Shown: positions 17,139-25,520 of the stretch, piece by piece
Layout of the letters: each line of letters opens with the position of its first letter
Numbering within the stretch: the first letter of the stretch is position 1
From: DATKMS01 sp041497995
Lineage (GTDB): Bacteria > Desulfobacterota > Binatia > HRBIN30
NCBI GenBank assembly: GCA_041497995.1
Contig: JBGQHM010000001.1
Span: 1-61,470, forward strand
Reading direction: 5' to 3'
Length of the DNA: 61,470 nt
Notes under the pieces: model-generated
The model's input: only the letters and a program-made list of their open reading frames with translations
Told to the model about the DNA's origin: nothing
The model's database searches: none
Program-made: the position numbers and the translations under genes

Positions 17139-18838
17139 CGCCCGCTCGGCTGTGATGCGTTGTCAAGGTGTGCCACCCGTTCGCCAACCGCCCGTTCAAG
17201 AACAGCTAGACGCGCTTCGAGTGCCGCGTTGTGCTGTTGGAGTGCCGTGATGGCCGCGTCCTTCTGCCGCATGAGCTCATATAGTCCCTTGATGGCCGCG
17301 AACGCCACACCTTGCGCATCGCTGGTGTTGATCATCGTTTCCTCGCCGAGACCAAAGGCCGCGTGGAAGTCCTGGGCGACGGGGCCGATGTGCTTGTGGG
17401 TAGGATCGGTTCCCTTCAAGTTCCACCACGTCACTGGGAGCGTACTCACGCGGCGCAACGTGTCATGTGCATCGACGGGCACAAAGTTCTCCTTGACGGT
17501 GCGATCGCTCGTGCAGTTCCACCCTACGGAATCCGGATGGAGGTCGCAGTGCGCGTCGCCGCCGTGCCAGAACTCGACGCCGCCGACCGAGGTCACGTTG
17601 AAGTCGTAGAGGTGCGCCGATAGGCCGGCTCGCGTGCCGTCGCTCCAGACGAAGGACCGGTCGTGCAGCGCGTGGGCGTTCATACCCGCAGCGAAGCTGC
17701 CCGTGCCGTGCGCCTCGTTCGTCCAACCACCGGGCACGGTAGAATAGTCACCGCTCGCGGTGTTGTCGGAGCCGCCACCGATGGTGGCACCGAAGCGGCT
17801 GGCGCTGTTGCGCACTCCCCCGCCGACGGTTGAAGCGTCACCACCGGCGGTATTGCTATCTCCGCCTCCGACGGCTGACCTTTCAGCGCTGGCAGTGTTG
17901 TTCGCACCGCCCGCAACAGTTGCACCCACCCCGCTCGCGACGTTGCTGGCGCCACCACCAATTGCCGTGACAGGACCCGTAGCGGTATTCTTCACGCCAC
18001 CACCGACCGTTGCGAAGACGGACGCGATATTCTCCCCCAGGTCACCGCCCCCGCCACCGATGGTGGCACCGTATACCGCGGGCACGCTAACGCCGTTGCC
18101 ACTGAATCCACCGATCACGTTCGGACTGATCATGTTCGGCTCGAGGCGCATGGCACGGGTGCCGTTGACCCGCAGTTCCAGTGCCTGGTTGTCGGTCGTG
18201 CCGAGAAAGGCGCTCGCGGAGGTGCCGCTGTTGCCGGTGAGACTCCAGCAGGATGAAGTGCTCGGCACTTGCCAAACGACACCGCTTCCGTTCGACGTCA
18301 GTACCTGTCCGCTTGTCGAGCCGGTGGCGCTCAGCTTCACCGTGCTAACTTGCGCGTCGCCGATCTTCGCGGTGGTAACGGACCCATTGGCCAGGTCGGC
18401 CGCGTCGAGGCAGGCGGTGCAGGTGACGTCGTTTGCGACGCCAGCAACGGGCGAGTACAGCGCATACGGCGTAGCCGCTAGCGGCTGGCGCGGCGCGAGC
18501 GTGGCGTAACTGCCGCTCCCCGTCGGGCAGCGCACGGCGATCTGCAACCAACGATCGTTGCCGTCGAACGCGCTGCCGCCGAAGTCGAGCGGCACGGTGA
18601 ACAGTCCGTTGGCGACGGCAACCGGGCTGGCGGCCCGCAGGCCGCCGATCTGCGCGCCGCCAAAGGCGGCGTCGAACAGGCCGAACTGGAAGTCACACGC
18701 GTCGTTCGCCGCTGCGCCGGCTGTTTGCAGCTGCCCTTGGTAAGTGAAGGCCGTGCTGAGTGCCGTGCCGCTCTGGGCCGAGCCGCACACGAGCAAGGTG
18801 GCGACGACGATACGACGCCCTACGACCCTCATGTTCAT
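17135..18838 (-). CDS. YadA-head-like repeat adhesin with C-terminal S74 intramolecular chaperone (paralogue 2)
   Basis: 567 residues from ATG 18836-18838; the longer open frame to 19099 is shadow. A signal peptide ends near ALSTAF. A beta domain (FTYQGQLQ, LFDAAFGGAQIG, LAATPYALYS) is followed by AADLANGSVTTAKIG and about eight ATVGGGxxNxASG repeats of YadA/trimeric-autotransporter head type. The C-terminal peptidase S74 domain contains SDRTVKENFV with the Ser-Lys pair used for self-cleavage, and then KHIGPVAQDFHAAFGLG. A terminal coiled coil (AITALQQHNAALEARLAVLERAV) completes trimerisation. The ATG overlaps the stop of the upstream paralogue as ATGA, giving strong operon evidence. Confidence 0.85.
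   Translation of the reverse strand: MNMRVVGRRIVVATLLVCGSAQSGTALSTAFTYQGQLQTAGAAANDACDFQFGLFDAAFGGAQIGGLRAASPVAVANGLFTVPLDFGGSAFDGNDRWLQIAVRCPTGSGSYATLAPRQPLAATPYALYSPVAGVANDVTCTACLDAADLANGSVTTAKIGDAQVSTVKLSATGSTSGQVLTSNGSGVVWQVPSTSSCWSLTGNSGTSASAFLGTTDNQALELRVNGTRAMRLEPNMISPNVIGGFSGNGVSVPAVYGATIGGGGGDLGENIASVFATVGGGVKNTATGPVTAIGGGASNVASGVGATVAGGANNTASAERSAVGGGDSNTAGGDASTVGGGVRNSASRFGATIGGGSDNTASGDYSTVPGGWTNEAHGTGSFAAGMNAHALHDRSFVWSDGTRAGLSAHLYDFNVTSVGGVEFWHGGDAHCDLHPDSVGWNCTSDRTVKENFVPVDAHDTLRRVSTLPVTWWNLKGTDPTHKHIGPVAQDFHAAFGLGEETMINTSDAQGVAFAAIKGLYELMRQKDAAITALQQHNAALEARLAVLERAVGERVAHLDNASQPSGR
17750..18070 (-). repeat. Coding tandem repeats, GGG head repeats of paralogue 2
   Basis: About eight imperfect ~42-bp units encode A-T-(I/V)-G-G-G-x-x-N-x-A-S-G. 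On the plus strand they read as recurring CCGCC(A/G)CCGAC/ATGGTGGC segments. Units are diverged, so this is an old protein repeat rather than a satellite or CRISPR array. Confidence 0.75.
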
Positions 18839-21381
18839 CGTCGGTCCTCGCTGGACACTCGAGTCGTCTGGGCTATGACATTCTGCTCGACCACTGCAAG
18901 GCGCGCCTCCAGTTCGGCGATCTCGGCGTCCTTCTCTCGAATCATCGCGTACAGCCCTTGGATGGCGGCTAGCGCAACGCCCTGTGCGTCGCTGGTGTTG
19001 ATGGTCGTGTCGTCCGTGCCGAGCTCGAAGGCGGCGTGGAAGTCCTGGGCCATCGGGCCGATGTGCCTGTTGCCGGGTTCGGCGCCTTTCATGTTCCATT
19101 GAGTGATCGCCATGGCACCAAGCCGTTGCAGCAACGCGCGTTGGTCGATGGAGACGAAGTTCTCCTTGGCGTTGCGGTCGCTGGTACAGTTCCAGTTGGG
19201 CTGGCCCGGTACGAGGTCACAATGCTCGCTACCGTTCGTGGAGTAGTAGAACTCGACGCCGCCGGTCGAGGTTACGTTGAAGTCGTTGGCGTGAGCCGAA
19301 AGGCCAGCGCGCGTACCATCGCTAAAGACGACGGAACCCGCGTGCGTGGCGTGGGCGTCGCGGCCGGCCGCGAAGCTAAACGCGCCGCTGGCTAGGTTGC
19401 GAGTGCCGCCCGCTACCGTGGCAAAGGTTCCTGAGGCGAGGTTGTTCCCGCCGCCTGCCACGGTGCCGTATGGGCCAGTGACGCGGTTGCCGGTGGTTTC
19501 ATCGTTTGCGTTCGTTCGGCCGCCGCCGCCGATCGTGGCGAAGGGCGCGGTCGCTTGATTTCCAAAGCCGCCCGCGACGGTGGCGTTCTCGTCACTGGCC
19601 ATACTTCCGGCGATGTTGAGAATACCTCCCGCTACCGTGGCGTGGTTGGCAGCCGCGCCGTTGGACTGTCCGCCCCCGATTGTGGCCGCGAAGTCACCGA
19701 TAGCGCGGTTGTTGAGCCCGCCCGCAACAGTGTTGCTGTCCCCGTCGGCCTCGTTGTTGGAACCGCCGCCAATCGTTGCACGCGGCCGGTTCGCTGTGTT
19801 CGCGGAACCGCCGGAGACCGTGCTGTCCTCGTGCGTGGCGTCGTTGTTCGCCCCCCCGCTCACCGTGGCGTTCTTGCCACTGGCAAGGTTGTTCAGTCCG
19901 CCGCCCACGGTGGCGTAAACCGCGTCGGTCGTGTCTGCGTTTCCGTTTCCTACGAAATTGTGCCCGCCGCCGCCGACCGTGCCGTAATCGTCGGTGACGT
20001 GATGGCCCGTGTCGACGTCGCTCACATTCGATCGGCCGCCGCCAGCGATCGTCGCAAACGCACCTTGTGCATCGTTACCTAGCCCACCACCGACGGTGGC
20101 ACCAAGACCTCTGGCCGTGTTGGCGCCTCCGCCGCCAACGGCGGCCCAGTAGTTAGCAGCGCTGTTGCCAACACCGCCGCCTACCGTAGCGAAGGCCGCG
20201 TCCCTCGTGTCGCCGTTGTTGTTTCCCGTCTGGTTTCCGCCCCCGCCGCCGACGGTGCCGTAGTCGTCGCTGACATGGTTACCCGTACTCGCATTCGTGG
20301 GATCGGTTCTGCCGCCGCCACCGATGGTCGCGTAGGCGGCCTGCGCGCTATTGCCAAGGCCGCCGCCGATTGCGGCGTCTTGGCCGGAGACAGTGTTCCT
20401 GTCGCCGCCGGCAATGGTGGCGCCCAGTCCACTGGCGACGCAGGAAAATCCCCCGCCAACGCTCGCGGTCGCGCCGCTGGCTTCGTTTGCGTATCCGCCG
20501 CCGACCGTGGCATTCGCACCGCTGGCACGGTTCCCCAGCCCGCCGCCGACCGTGGCGAAGTCAGCCACGACATTGACCAAGCTGTTGCCGCCGCCGCCAC
20601 CAATCGTAGCTCCGGCCACGCTGGCCGAGGTCGCGGCATTTCCACTGAACCCACCGATCACGTTTGGGCTACCGGCGGCGGGCTCGATCCGCAACGCGCG
20701 CGCGCCGTTGACGCGCAGCTCCAATGCCTTGTTGTCGGTCGTTCCGAGAAAGTTGCTCGCCGTCGTTCCCGCGTTGCCGGTGAGGTTCCAGGTGTTGGTC
20801 GCTGCGCTGGGGGACTGCCACACCACGCCCGCGCCGTTCGACGTCAGCACCTGTCCGTTCGTCGAGCCGCCGGCGCTGAGCTTTGCGGTGCTCACTTGCC
20901 CGTCGCCGATCTTCGCCGCGGTGATCGCGCCGTTGGCCAAGTCGGTCGAGCTGAGGCAGCCCGTGCAGGTCAGATCGTTCGCGACGCCGGCAACCGGTGA
21001 GTACAACGCGTACGGCGCGGCGCTGAGCGGCTGGCGCGGCGTGAGTGTGGTGTAACTGCCGCTACCCACCGGGCAGCGCACGGCGATCTGCAGAAAACGA
21101 TCGGCGCCGTTGAAAGCGGTGCCACCAAAATCGAGCGGCACGGTGAACAACCCATCGGCGACTGTCACTGGCGTGAGCGTCTGCGTGCTGCCTACCTGTG
21201 TCCCACCTGACGCCGCGTCGAACAGCGTAAACTGGAAGTCGCACGTATCATTTTCCACCGTACCGCTGTGTTGCAGCTGGCCTTGATAGGTGAAGGCTGT
21301 ACCGAGCGCGTGTGCCTGCAGGCTCGTCGCGATCAGCAATCCGAGCAGCCAACCGATTCCGTGGAATCTCACAGTAGCCAT
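18835..21381 (-). CDS. YadA-head-like repeat adhesin with C-terminal S74 intramolecular chaperone (paralogue 1, large)
   Basis: 848 residues from ATG 21379-21381, followed by a signal peptide ending near LQAHALG. The N-terminal ~200 residues closely resemble the downstream paralogue (FTYQGQLQHSG, SAAPYALYSPVAGVANDLTCTGCLSSTDLANG). About twenty ATVGGGxxNxASG-type head repeats follow, several with longer loops (GNHVSDDYGTVGGGG). The S74 domain has SDRNAKENFVS and RHIGPMAQDFHAAFELG, then a short coiled coil. The frame is open upstream to 22032, but that region covers other genes. It is probably exported and trimeric; S74 domains trimerise and then self-release in phage tail spikes. No dedicated translocator is adjacent. 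Confidence 0.85.
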   Translation of the reverse strand: MATVRFHGIGWLLGLLIATSLQAHALGTAFTYQGQLQHSGTVENDTCDFQFTLFDAASGGTQVGSTQTLTPVTVADGLFTVPLDFGGTAFNGADRFLQIAVRCPVGSGSYTTLTPRQPLSAAPYALYSPVAGVANDLTCTGCLSSTDLANGAITAAKIGDGQVSTAKLSAGGSTNGQVLTSNGAGVVWQSPSAATNTWNLTGNAGTTASNFLGTTDNKALELRVNGARALRIEPAAGSPNVIGGFSGNAATSASVAGATIGGGGGNSLVNVVADFATVGGGLGNRASGANATVGGGYANEASGATASVGGGFSCVASGLGATIAGGDRNTVSGQDAAIGGGLGNSAQAAYATIGGGGRTDPTNASTGNHVSDDYGTVGGGGGNQTGNNNGDTRDAAFATVGGGVGNSAANYWAAVGGGGANTARGLGATVGGGLGNDAQGAFATIAGGGRSNVSDVDTGHHVTDDYGTVGGGGHNFVGNGNADTTDAVYATVGGGLNNLASGKNATVSGGANNDATHEDSTVSGGSANTANRPRATIGGGSNNEADGDSNTVAGGLNNRAIGDFAATIGGGQSNGAAANHATVAGGILNIAGSMASDENATVAGGFGNQATAPFATIGGGGRTNANDETTGNRVTGPYGTVAGGGNNLASGTFATVAGGTRNLASGAFSFAAGRDAHATHAGSVVFSDGTRAGLSAHANDFNVTSTGGVEFYYSTNGSEHCDLVPGQPNWNCTSDRNAKENFVSIDQRALLQRLGAMAITQWNMKGAEPGNRHIGPMAQDFHAAFELGTDDTTINTSDAQGVALAAIQGLYAMIREKDAEIAELEARLAVVEQNVIAQTTRVSSEDRR
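19390..20640 (-). repeat. Coding tandem repeats, GGG head repeats of paralogue 1
   Basis: About twenty 42-48-bp imperfect units encode ATVGGGxxNxASG, interrupted by four longer modules of 27-30 residues (GRTDPTNASTGNHVSDDYG-like) that themselves recur. The two-level repeat pattern suggests expansion by recombination. It stays in frame throughout. Confidence 0.75.
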
Positions 21382-21749
21382 GATGTCGACACCTCCGGAT
21401 CGTAGCGACAGACTGCGCCGGTGCGGATCGAGCGCGCGAGGTGGCGCCCGAGCGCCGGATGCTCCTTCTCGATGCGCAGCAGTGCGGTGCGGATGCGCAT
21501 TGTCACGGCGGCGCGGGCGCGCTCCGCCGCTTCCTCTGTCCCAACTTCGCCGTTCGATTCGAGCAAGTCGGCCGCCGGGAGTCCGCCGTCTTGCTGCCCC
21601 AGCAAGCGCGCGATGTCGTGGAGGCCCTTGGCGTCCTTCAAATGGACGACGCGGCCCGCATAGGCGACGGTCCAGAAGTGCCCTTCCTTGCGGAAGACGT
21701 TCTCGGAACCGTCCGTGACGCTGTGAGCGCGCGGCTTCCCTGTGTGCAT
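21369..21749 (-). CDS. Stand-alone copy of the ATPase-regulator C-terminal domain
   Basis: 126 residues. The sequence FRKEGHFWTVAYAGRVVHLKDAKGLHDIARLL, then ERARAAVTMRIRTALLRIEKEHPALGRHLARSIRTGAVCRYDP, matches in order the last ~190 residues of the 1109-aa ATPase immediately upstream. The ATPase has FRKEGDYWTLAYQGRSVRLKDAKGLRDIA and RARAAVTMRIRDSLAKIKRHHPAL. This domain ends many predicted-ATPase regulators and is wing/helix-like, possibly an output or DNA-binding module; its biochemistry is not established. Its 3' end overlaps the first adhesin ATG by 13 bp, so translation is probably coupled to the adhesin operon. Confidence 0.7.
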   Translation of the reverse strand: MHTGKPRAHSVTDGSENVFRKEGHFWTVAYAGRVVHLKDAKGLHDIARLLGQQDGGLPAADLLESNGEVGTEEAAERARAAVTMRIRTALLRIEKEHPALGRHLARSIRTGAVCRYDPEVSTSWLL

Positions 21750-21791
21750 TCACAGAGAAGGCGTAAGAAAGATCGTTACAATGTAAGGAAG

Positions 21792-21861
21792 GGGTGTAGG
21801 GGGTCGGGTGTAGGGTGTCAAGCCTGAGGGCCTGAGGGGCTACACCCGACACCCCACACCC
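21792..21861 (-). terminator. Long imperfect inverted repeat (possible terminator/attenuator)
   Basis: Left arm 21792-21813 (GGGTGTAGGGGGTCGGGTGT...) and right arm 21840-21861 (CTACACCCGACACCCCACAC...) pair over 22 bp with two mismatches. The 26-nt loop contains a CCTGAGGG direct repeat. It begins 4 bp past the stop of the ATPase gene and ends ~40 bp before the small domain gene, in the direction of transcription. There is no T-tract, so intrinsic termination is not certain. Confidence 0.5.
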
Positions 21862-21865
21862 GTCT

Positions 21866-24800
21866 TCAGAGATTCCAACGTACCGGCGCCTCAGGCACGT
21901 AGGAGCAGAAGGTGCCAGTCTTGACCGACCTGGACAGATGGAGGGCGAGAGCAGGGTGGTGCCTTTTGATTTTGGCCAGGCTGTCTCGGATTCGCATAGT
22001 GACTGCGGCGCGGGCGCGTTCGGCGGGATCACCCGGCCGGCGTCGGCGGCCGCCGAGGCCGTAGGCCGCGGCCAGCTCGCCGGCGATCAAGTCGAGCTCC
22101 GTTCGCGCCCGGTCGGCACGCCCCAAGTCGGCCAGCCGTTCGGCGTCCTCCAGCTCTTCGCGCAGCTCTGCAAGGCGGGCGCGATACTCCTGCCGCGCCC
22201 GGCCGTCGATCGCGGGGTCGCTCGGGGCGCGTTCGCGGCGGACGCCGGCCGGTGCCGCTGCGGACCCGGCGACGAGGTCGGCCACGTGCAGGCTCTCTCC
22301 CGGTCGCATCAGCAGGGCGGCGATGTCGCGCAGGCCCTTCGCGTCTTTCAGGCGCACGGACCGTCCCTGGTAGGCGAGGGTCCAATAGTCGCCCTCCTTG
22401 CGGAATACGGCCGCTTCGATTGGTGGAGCCGCTGCTAGCGTCGGGGCCGCCAGAGCCGCGCTACGCAGGGCCGCCGCCTTCCTTGCGAGACTGTTCATGC
22501 CGAGGCTTTGGGCCGCTTGTAGCGCCTCTTCCACGTAGCGCATCGCGCGTTCCCGGTCAGCCGGTCCGTTGCGCCGGAAGAGCAGGTCGGCATAGGCGAG
22601 CTGCGTCCGCGCCAGCGCCGGCCGTGCTCCGAGCCGCGTCTCCACGGCGAATGCAGATTGGAAATGCTGCTCGGCTTGTTCGTAGTGTTCCGCGGTCATG
22701 GCGAGGATGGCGAGGTAACGCTGCACGGATCCGACGTAGCAAAAGTAGAGTGCCCCAACCTGCAAGTCGGCATGTGGCGCCAACAGTTGGTACAGGAAGG
22801 CACTGCGGCGCGTGTCGCGGAGAAAGGTGCAGACGATCGCGAGGCACGCCACAGCCGTGAGCCACGTGGCATCGCGCGGCAGATCGCGGAAGTCATTCGC
22901 GGCCAACCGTTCAAACTCGCTGCGTGCTTCGGCCTCGCGGTCCAGCTCAACATAGAGCGACGCCAGGGCGGCACGGGCGGCGGGTATGGCGGTGTCGTGC
23001 TCCGCAATCGCCACGACGCTCGCTTCGACCTCGTCACACCGCCCCTGCTCATAGCGCAAGTGGAAGACCAGCAGGCCGAGCACGCCACCGATACTCGATC
23101 GCTGCCCGAGCAGAGCGGCCATGGCCTGTGACGCCAACTCCTCGGCTTGGGGAAACCGTCCAAGCATCACCGCGCGCGTGGCCTGCAAACACAGCGTGGT
23201 GAACTGATGCCCCGGTTCTCTCAGCTCATCTGCCAGCTGCGCACGCCGCGCGACGTCGCGATCCGCGCGCGCGAGATCGCCCATCGTCTGCAGGACGGTG
23301 ATACGACAGTTGTAGCCCATGACGGTCAGATCCTTGTCGCCCAGCGCCGTTCCGAGGTCGATGACCTCGCTTGCGAGGTAGAGCAGTGTCTTGGGGGCGA
23401 GCGATGCGAACAGCACCCAGAAGCGACTGACGAGCGCTTGGGCCAACGCCGCGCTGTCGCCCACGCGGCGTGCCATCTCGAGGGCCTCGCGACTGAGTGC
23501 CTCCCGGGTCTCGTCCGAGTCGGCGCCGCGGCACTCATTCGCGAGGCGGGACATGACCTGCGAGCGCAGTGCACTGTCCGCCGTGCTCAGGCTCTGCAGC
23601 GCCTCCTCCAGGAGCGCGATCCGCGTGCGATCCACTCTGCCAAATCCCGGAAACGGCGTGACGATACCCAGAGCGGCCTGTGCCAGGCGCGTTCTGTCGC
23701 CCGTCTTCCGCGCGAGCTGGGCGGCTTGCCGCAGCGTCTCCTTCCCTTCTCGCCAGCCGCCGGCGCTGATCTGCGCCCGGCCGAGCGCGAGCAGCAGCTC
23801 GCACAGTGGCGTCTCGTCGGCGGTCGCCTCCAGACAGACGCGCGCACGTTCGAAGTGCTTGACCGCTTCCTCGTAGGCGAACATGCCCAGCGCCTGCTGG
23901 CCGGCGCGGGTCGCATAGTCGATGACCTTGGTGGCGTCGCCCACCCGCGTGCCCTCGAAGAAATGGTGCGCTAGCTCGGCCAAGTGCGGCTCGGGGTCAC
24001 CGGCGCAGAGCGCTTCGAGTGTTTCGCCGACGCGTCGGTGCAGTTGCCGTCGCTGGTCCGTGGCCAGCTCGCTGTACAGTGCGGCGCGGATCAGGTCGTG
24101 CGCGAAGCGGAACCCACCGAGGACGAACGGTCGCTCGGCCAGGACTCGGGCAGCGACGGCCTCGTGGAGGAGATCGGGAAGCCGGGCGCGTGTCAGCTCG
24201 CTGGCGCCACCGAGCAGCTCGATATCGAATTCCCGCCCGATGACCGCCGCCACGGTCAGCGCCCGGCTGCAGTCCTCGGACAGTCGATCGAGGCGACGCC
24301 CGATGACCTCACGCACTCCCTGCGGAATTCCGAGCGCCCCGGACTCGATGTCACTGGCGCGTGGGAGTCGACCGTCGGACGCCAGCAATCGGACCACCTC
24401 GCTGACGAAGAAGGGGTTCCCCTCCGTGTGCCGATGGACCGCGGCGGCCACGCTCTCCGGACAATCTGTCTCGAGCACCGCGCGTATGAAGCGGCCGACC
24501 TCCGGCTCGCTGAATCCCGCAAGCAGGATTCTCCCACCGATCGTGAGGTCGCCGAGTGCCCGCGACAGCGGGTGCTGGCGCCCGATCTCGTCATGGCGGT
24601 ACGTGCCAACGACCAGAAGGCGCGCGTCACGCAGCTCTCTGGACAGAAACTGAAGCAACTGCGTTGACGCCTCGTCCGCCCAGTGGAGATCGTCGAGGAC
24701 GAGCACTACAGGCTGCGCACGGGCGACGCTTTTGAGGAAGGTTGCAATGCTGTCGAAGAGGCGAAAGCGGGCCTGCTCGGGCTCCAACGTGGCGGCGCGC

Positions 24801-25195
24801 ACCGGCGCATTGGGCAAACGTTCGCGCACCTCGTCGAGGAGCGGCGCGATGTCTGCGACCCCGGGGCCCAGCTCCTCGACCAGCTGCGCCAGCTCGCAGC
24901 TGCGAACGCGTTGGCGGATGATCTGCAGCCACGGCCAGTAGGCGGGCTCGCCCATACTCTGGCACGCACCCCAGAGGACGCGTGCGCCGCGCGCAGCCGC
25001 GTGGTTAGAAAACTCGTCTAGCAGACGGGTCTTGCCGATCCCGGCCTCGCCGGCAATGAGCAGGAGCCGCCCGCGGCCGGCCGCCGCCTCCTCGAACCCG
25101 GCGCGCAACTCGGCCATCTCCCGGTCGCGTCCGACGAACGCGCGGCTGGCAGCGGGATCGTCCCCGACGCCATCGGCTACATTATCAAGACTCAT
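21866..25195 (-). CDS. Large AAA ATPase (predicted-ATPase/LuxR-like STAND regulator)
   Basis: 1109 residues from ATG 25193-25195 with GAGGAA upstream; the frame is open to 25342. An AAA/ORC-like STAND module comes first: FVGRDREMAEL, Walker A GEAGIGKT, Walker B VVLVLDDLHWADE and sensor LLVVGTYRHDE. A winged-helix-like zone with IGREFDIELL and FRFAHDLIRAALYSEL follows, then ~400 residues of TPR-like helices (ALGRAQISAGGWREGKETL, AEEHYEQAEQHFQSAF-type). The last ~190 residues are the FRKEG...HPALALHLSRSVKTG domain, instead of a LuxR HTH. The layout is that of STAND signalling ATPases which oligomerise on ligand sensing. It likely regulates the downstream operon. Confidence 0.85.
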   Translation of the reverse strand: MSLDNVADGVGDDPAASRAFVGRDREMAELRAGFEEAAAGRGRLLLIAGEAGIGKTRLLDEFSNHAAARGARVLWGACQSMGEPAYWPWLQIIRQRVRSCELAQLVEELGPGVADIAPLLDEVRERLPNAPVRAATLEPEQARFRLFDSIATFLKSVARAQPVVLVLDDLHWADEASTQLLQFLSRELRDARLLVVGTYRHDEIGRQHPLSRALGDLTIGGRILLAGFSEPEVGRFIRAVLETDCPESVAAAVHRHTEGNPFFVSEVVRLLASDGRLPRASDIESGALGIPQGVREVIGRRLDRLSEDCSRALTVAAVIGREFDIELLGGASELTRARLPDLLHEAVAARVLAERPFVLGGFRFAHDLIRAALYSELATDQRRQLHRRVGETLEALCAGDPEPHLAELAHHFFEGTRVGDATKVIDYATRAGQQALGMFAYEEAVKHFERARVCLEATADETPLCELLLALGRAQISAGGWREGKETLRQAAQLARKTGDRTRLAQAALGIVTPFPGFGRVDRTRIALLEEALQSLSTADSALRSQVMSRLANECRGADSDETREALSREALEMARRVGDSAALAQALVSRFWVLFASLAPKTLLYLASEVIDLGTALGDKDLTVMGYNCRITVLQTMGDLARADRDVARRAQLADELREPGHQFTTLCLQATRAVMLGRFPQAEELASQAMAALLGQRSSIGGVLGLLVFHLRYEQGRCDEVEASVVAIAEHDTAIPAARAALASLYVELDREAEARSEFERLAANDFRDLPRDATWLTAVACLAIVCTFLRDTRRSAFLYQLLAPHADLQVGALYFCYVGSVQRYLAILAMTAEHYEQAEQHFQSAFAVETRLGARPALARTQLAYADLLFRRNGPADRERAMRYVEEALQAAQSLGMNSLARKAAALRSAALAAPTLAAAPPIEAAVFRKEGDYWTLAYQGRSVRLKDAKGLRDIAALLMRPGESLHVADLVAGSAAAPAGVRRERAPSDPAIDGRARQEYRARLAELREELEDAERLADLGRADRARTELDLIAGELAAAYGLGGRRRRPGDPAERARAAVTMRIRDSLAKIKRHHPALALHLSRSVKTGTFCSYVPEAPVRWNL

Positions 25196-25520
25196 CTCGG
25201 CGTGTTCCTCTGCGACAGAAGGGGGTGTAGACGCCGGACCCGCTTCACGCGCACTTCTATACTGCTGAGGATCGAGCACGGTCAAACCATTGTGTCTGAA
25301 GCCCGCGAGGGTGCGCGCAACGAGGCTCGGGCGGCAGCGCATCCTCCCGTTGGCGCCACAGGAAGCGCTCGAAAGTTTCTACAGAGTGAGCGACTATGGC
25401 CGCTGCCAATCCTCAGTTCGGGCGCCGCGTCTGCTTCCCGCGGCGCCAACGGATTGTCGATGTACCCGAACACCTCCAGGGGTTACTTCCTCCAGCGGTG
25501 CGGCTTACCTGGCATGTGTC

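Noticed and set aside
17750..20640. Regularly spaced short repeats that look CRISPR-like
   Set aside because: They stay in one reading frame, encode ATVGGGxxNxASG protein repeats and vary in length and sequence; there are no unique spacers or cas genes.
22029..22385. Minus-strand frames inside the ATPase gene and other high-GC alternative frames
   Set aside because: They are fully inside real genes in other frames with Arg/Pro-rich composition typical of shadow frames.
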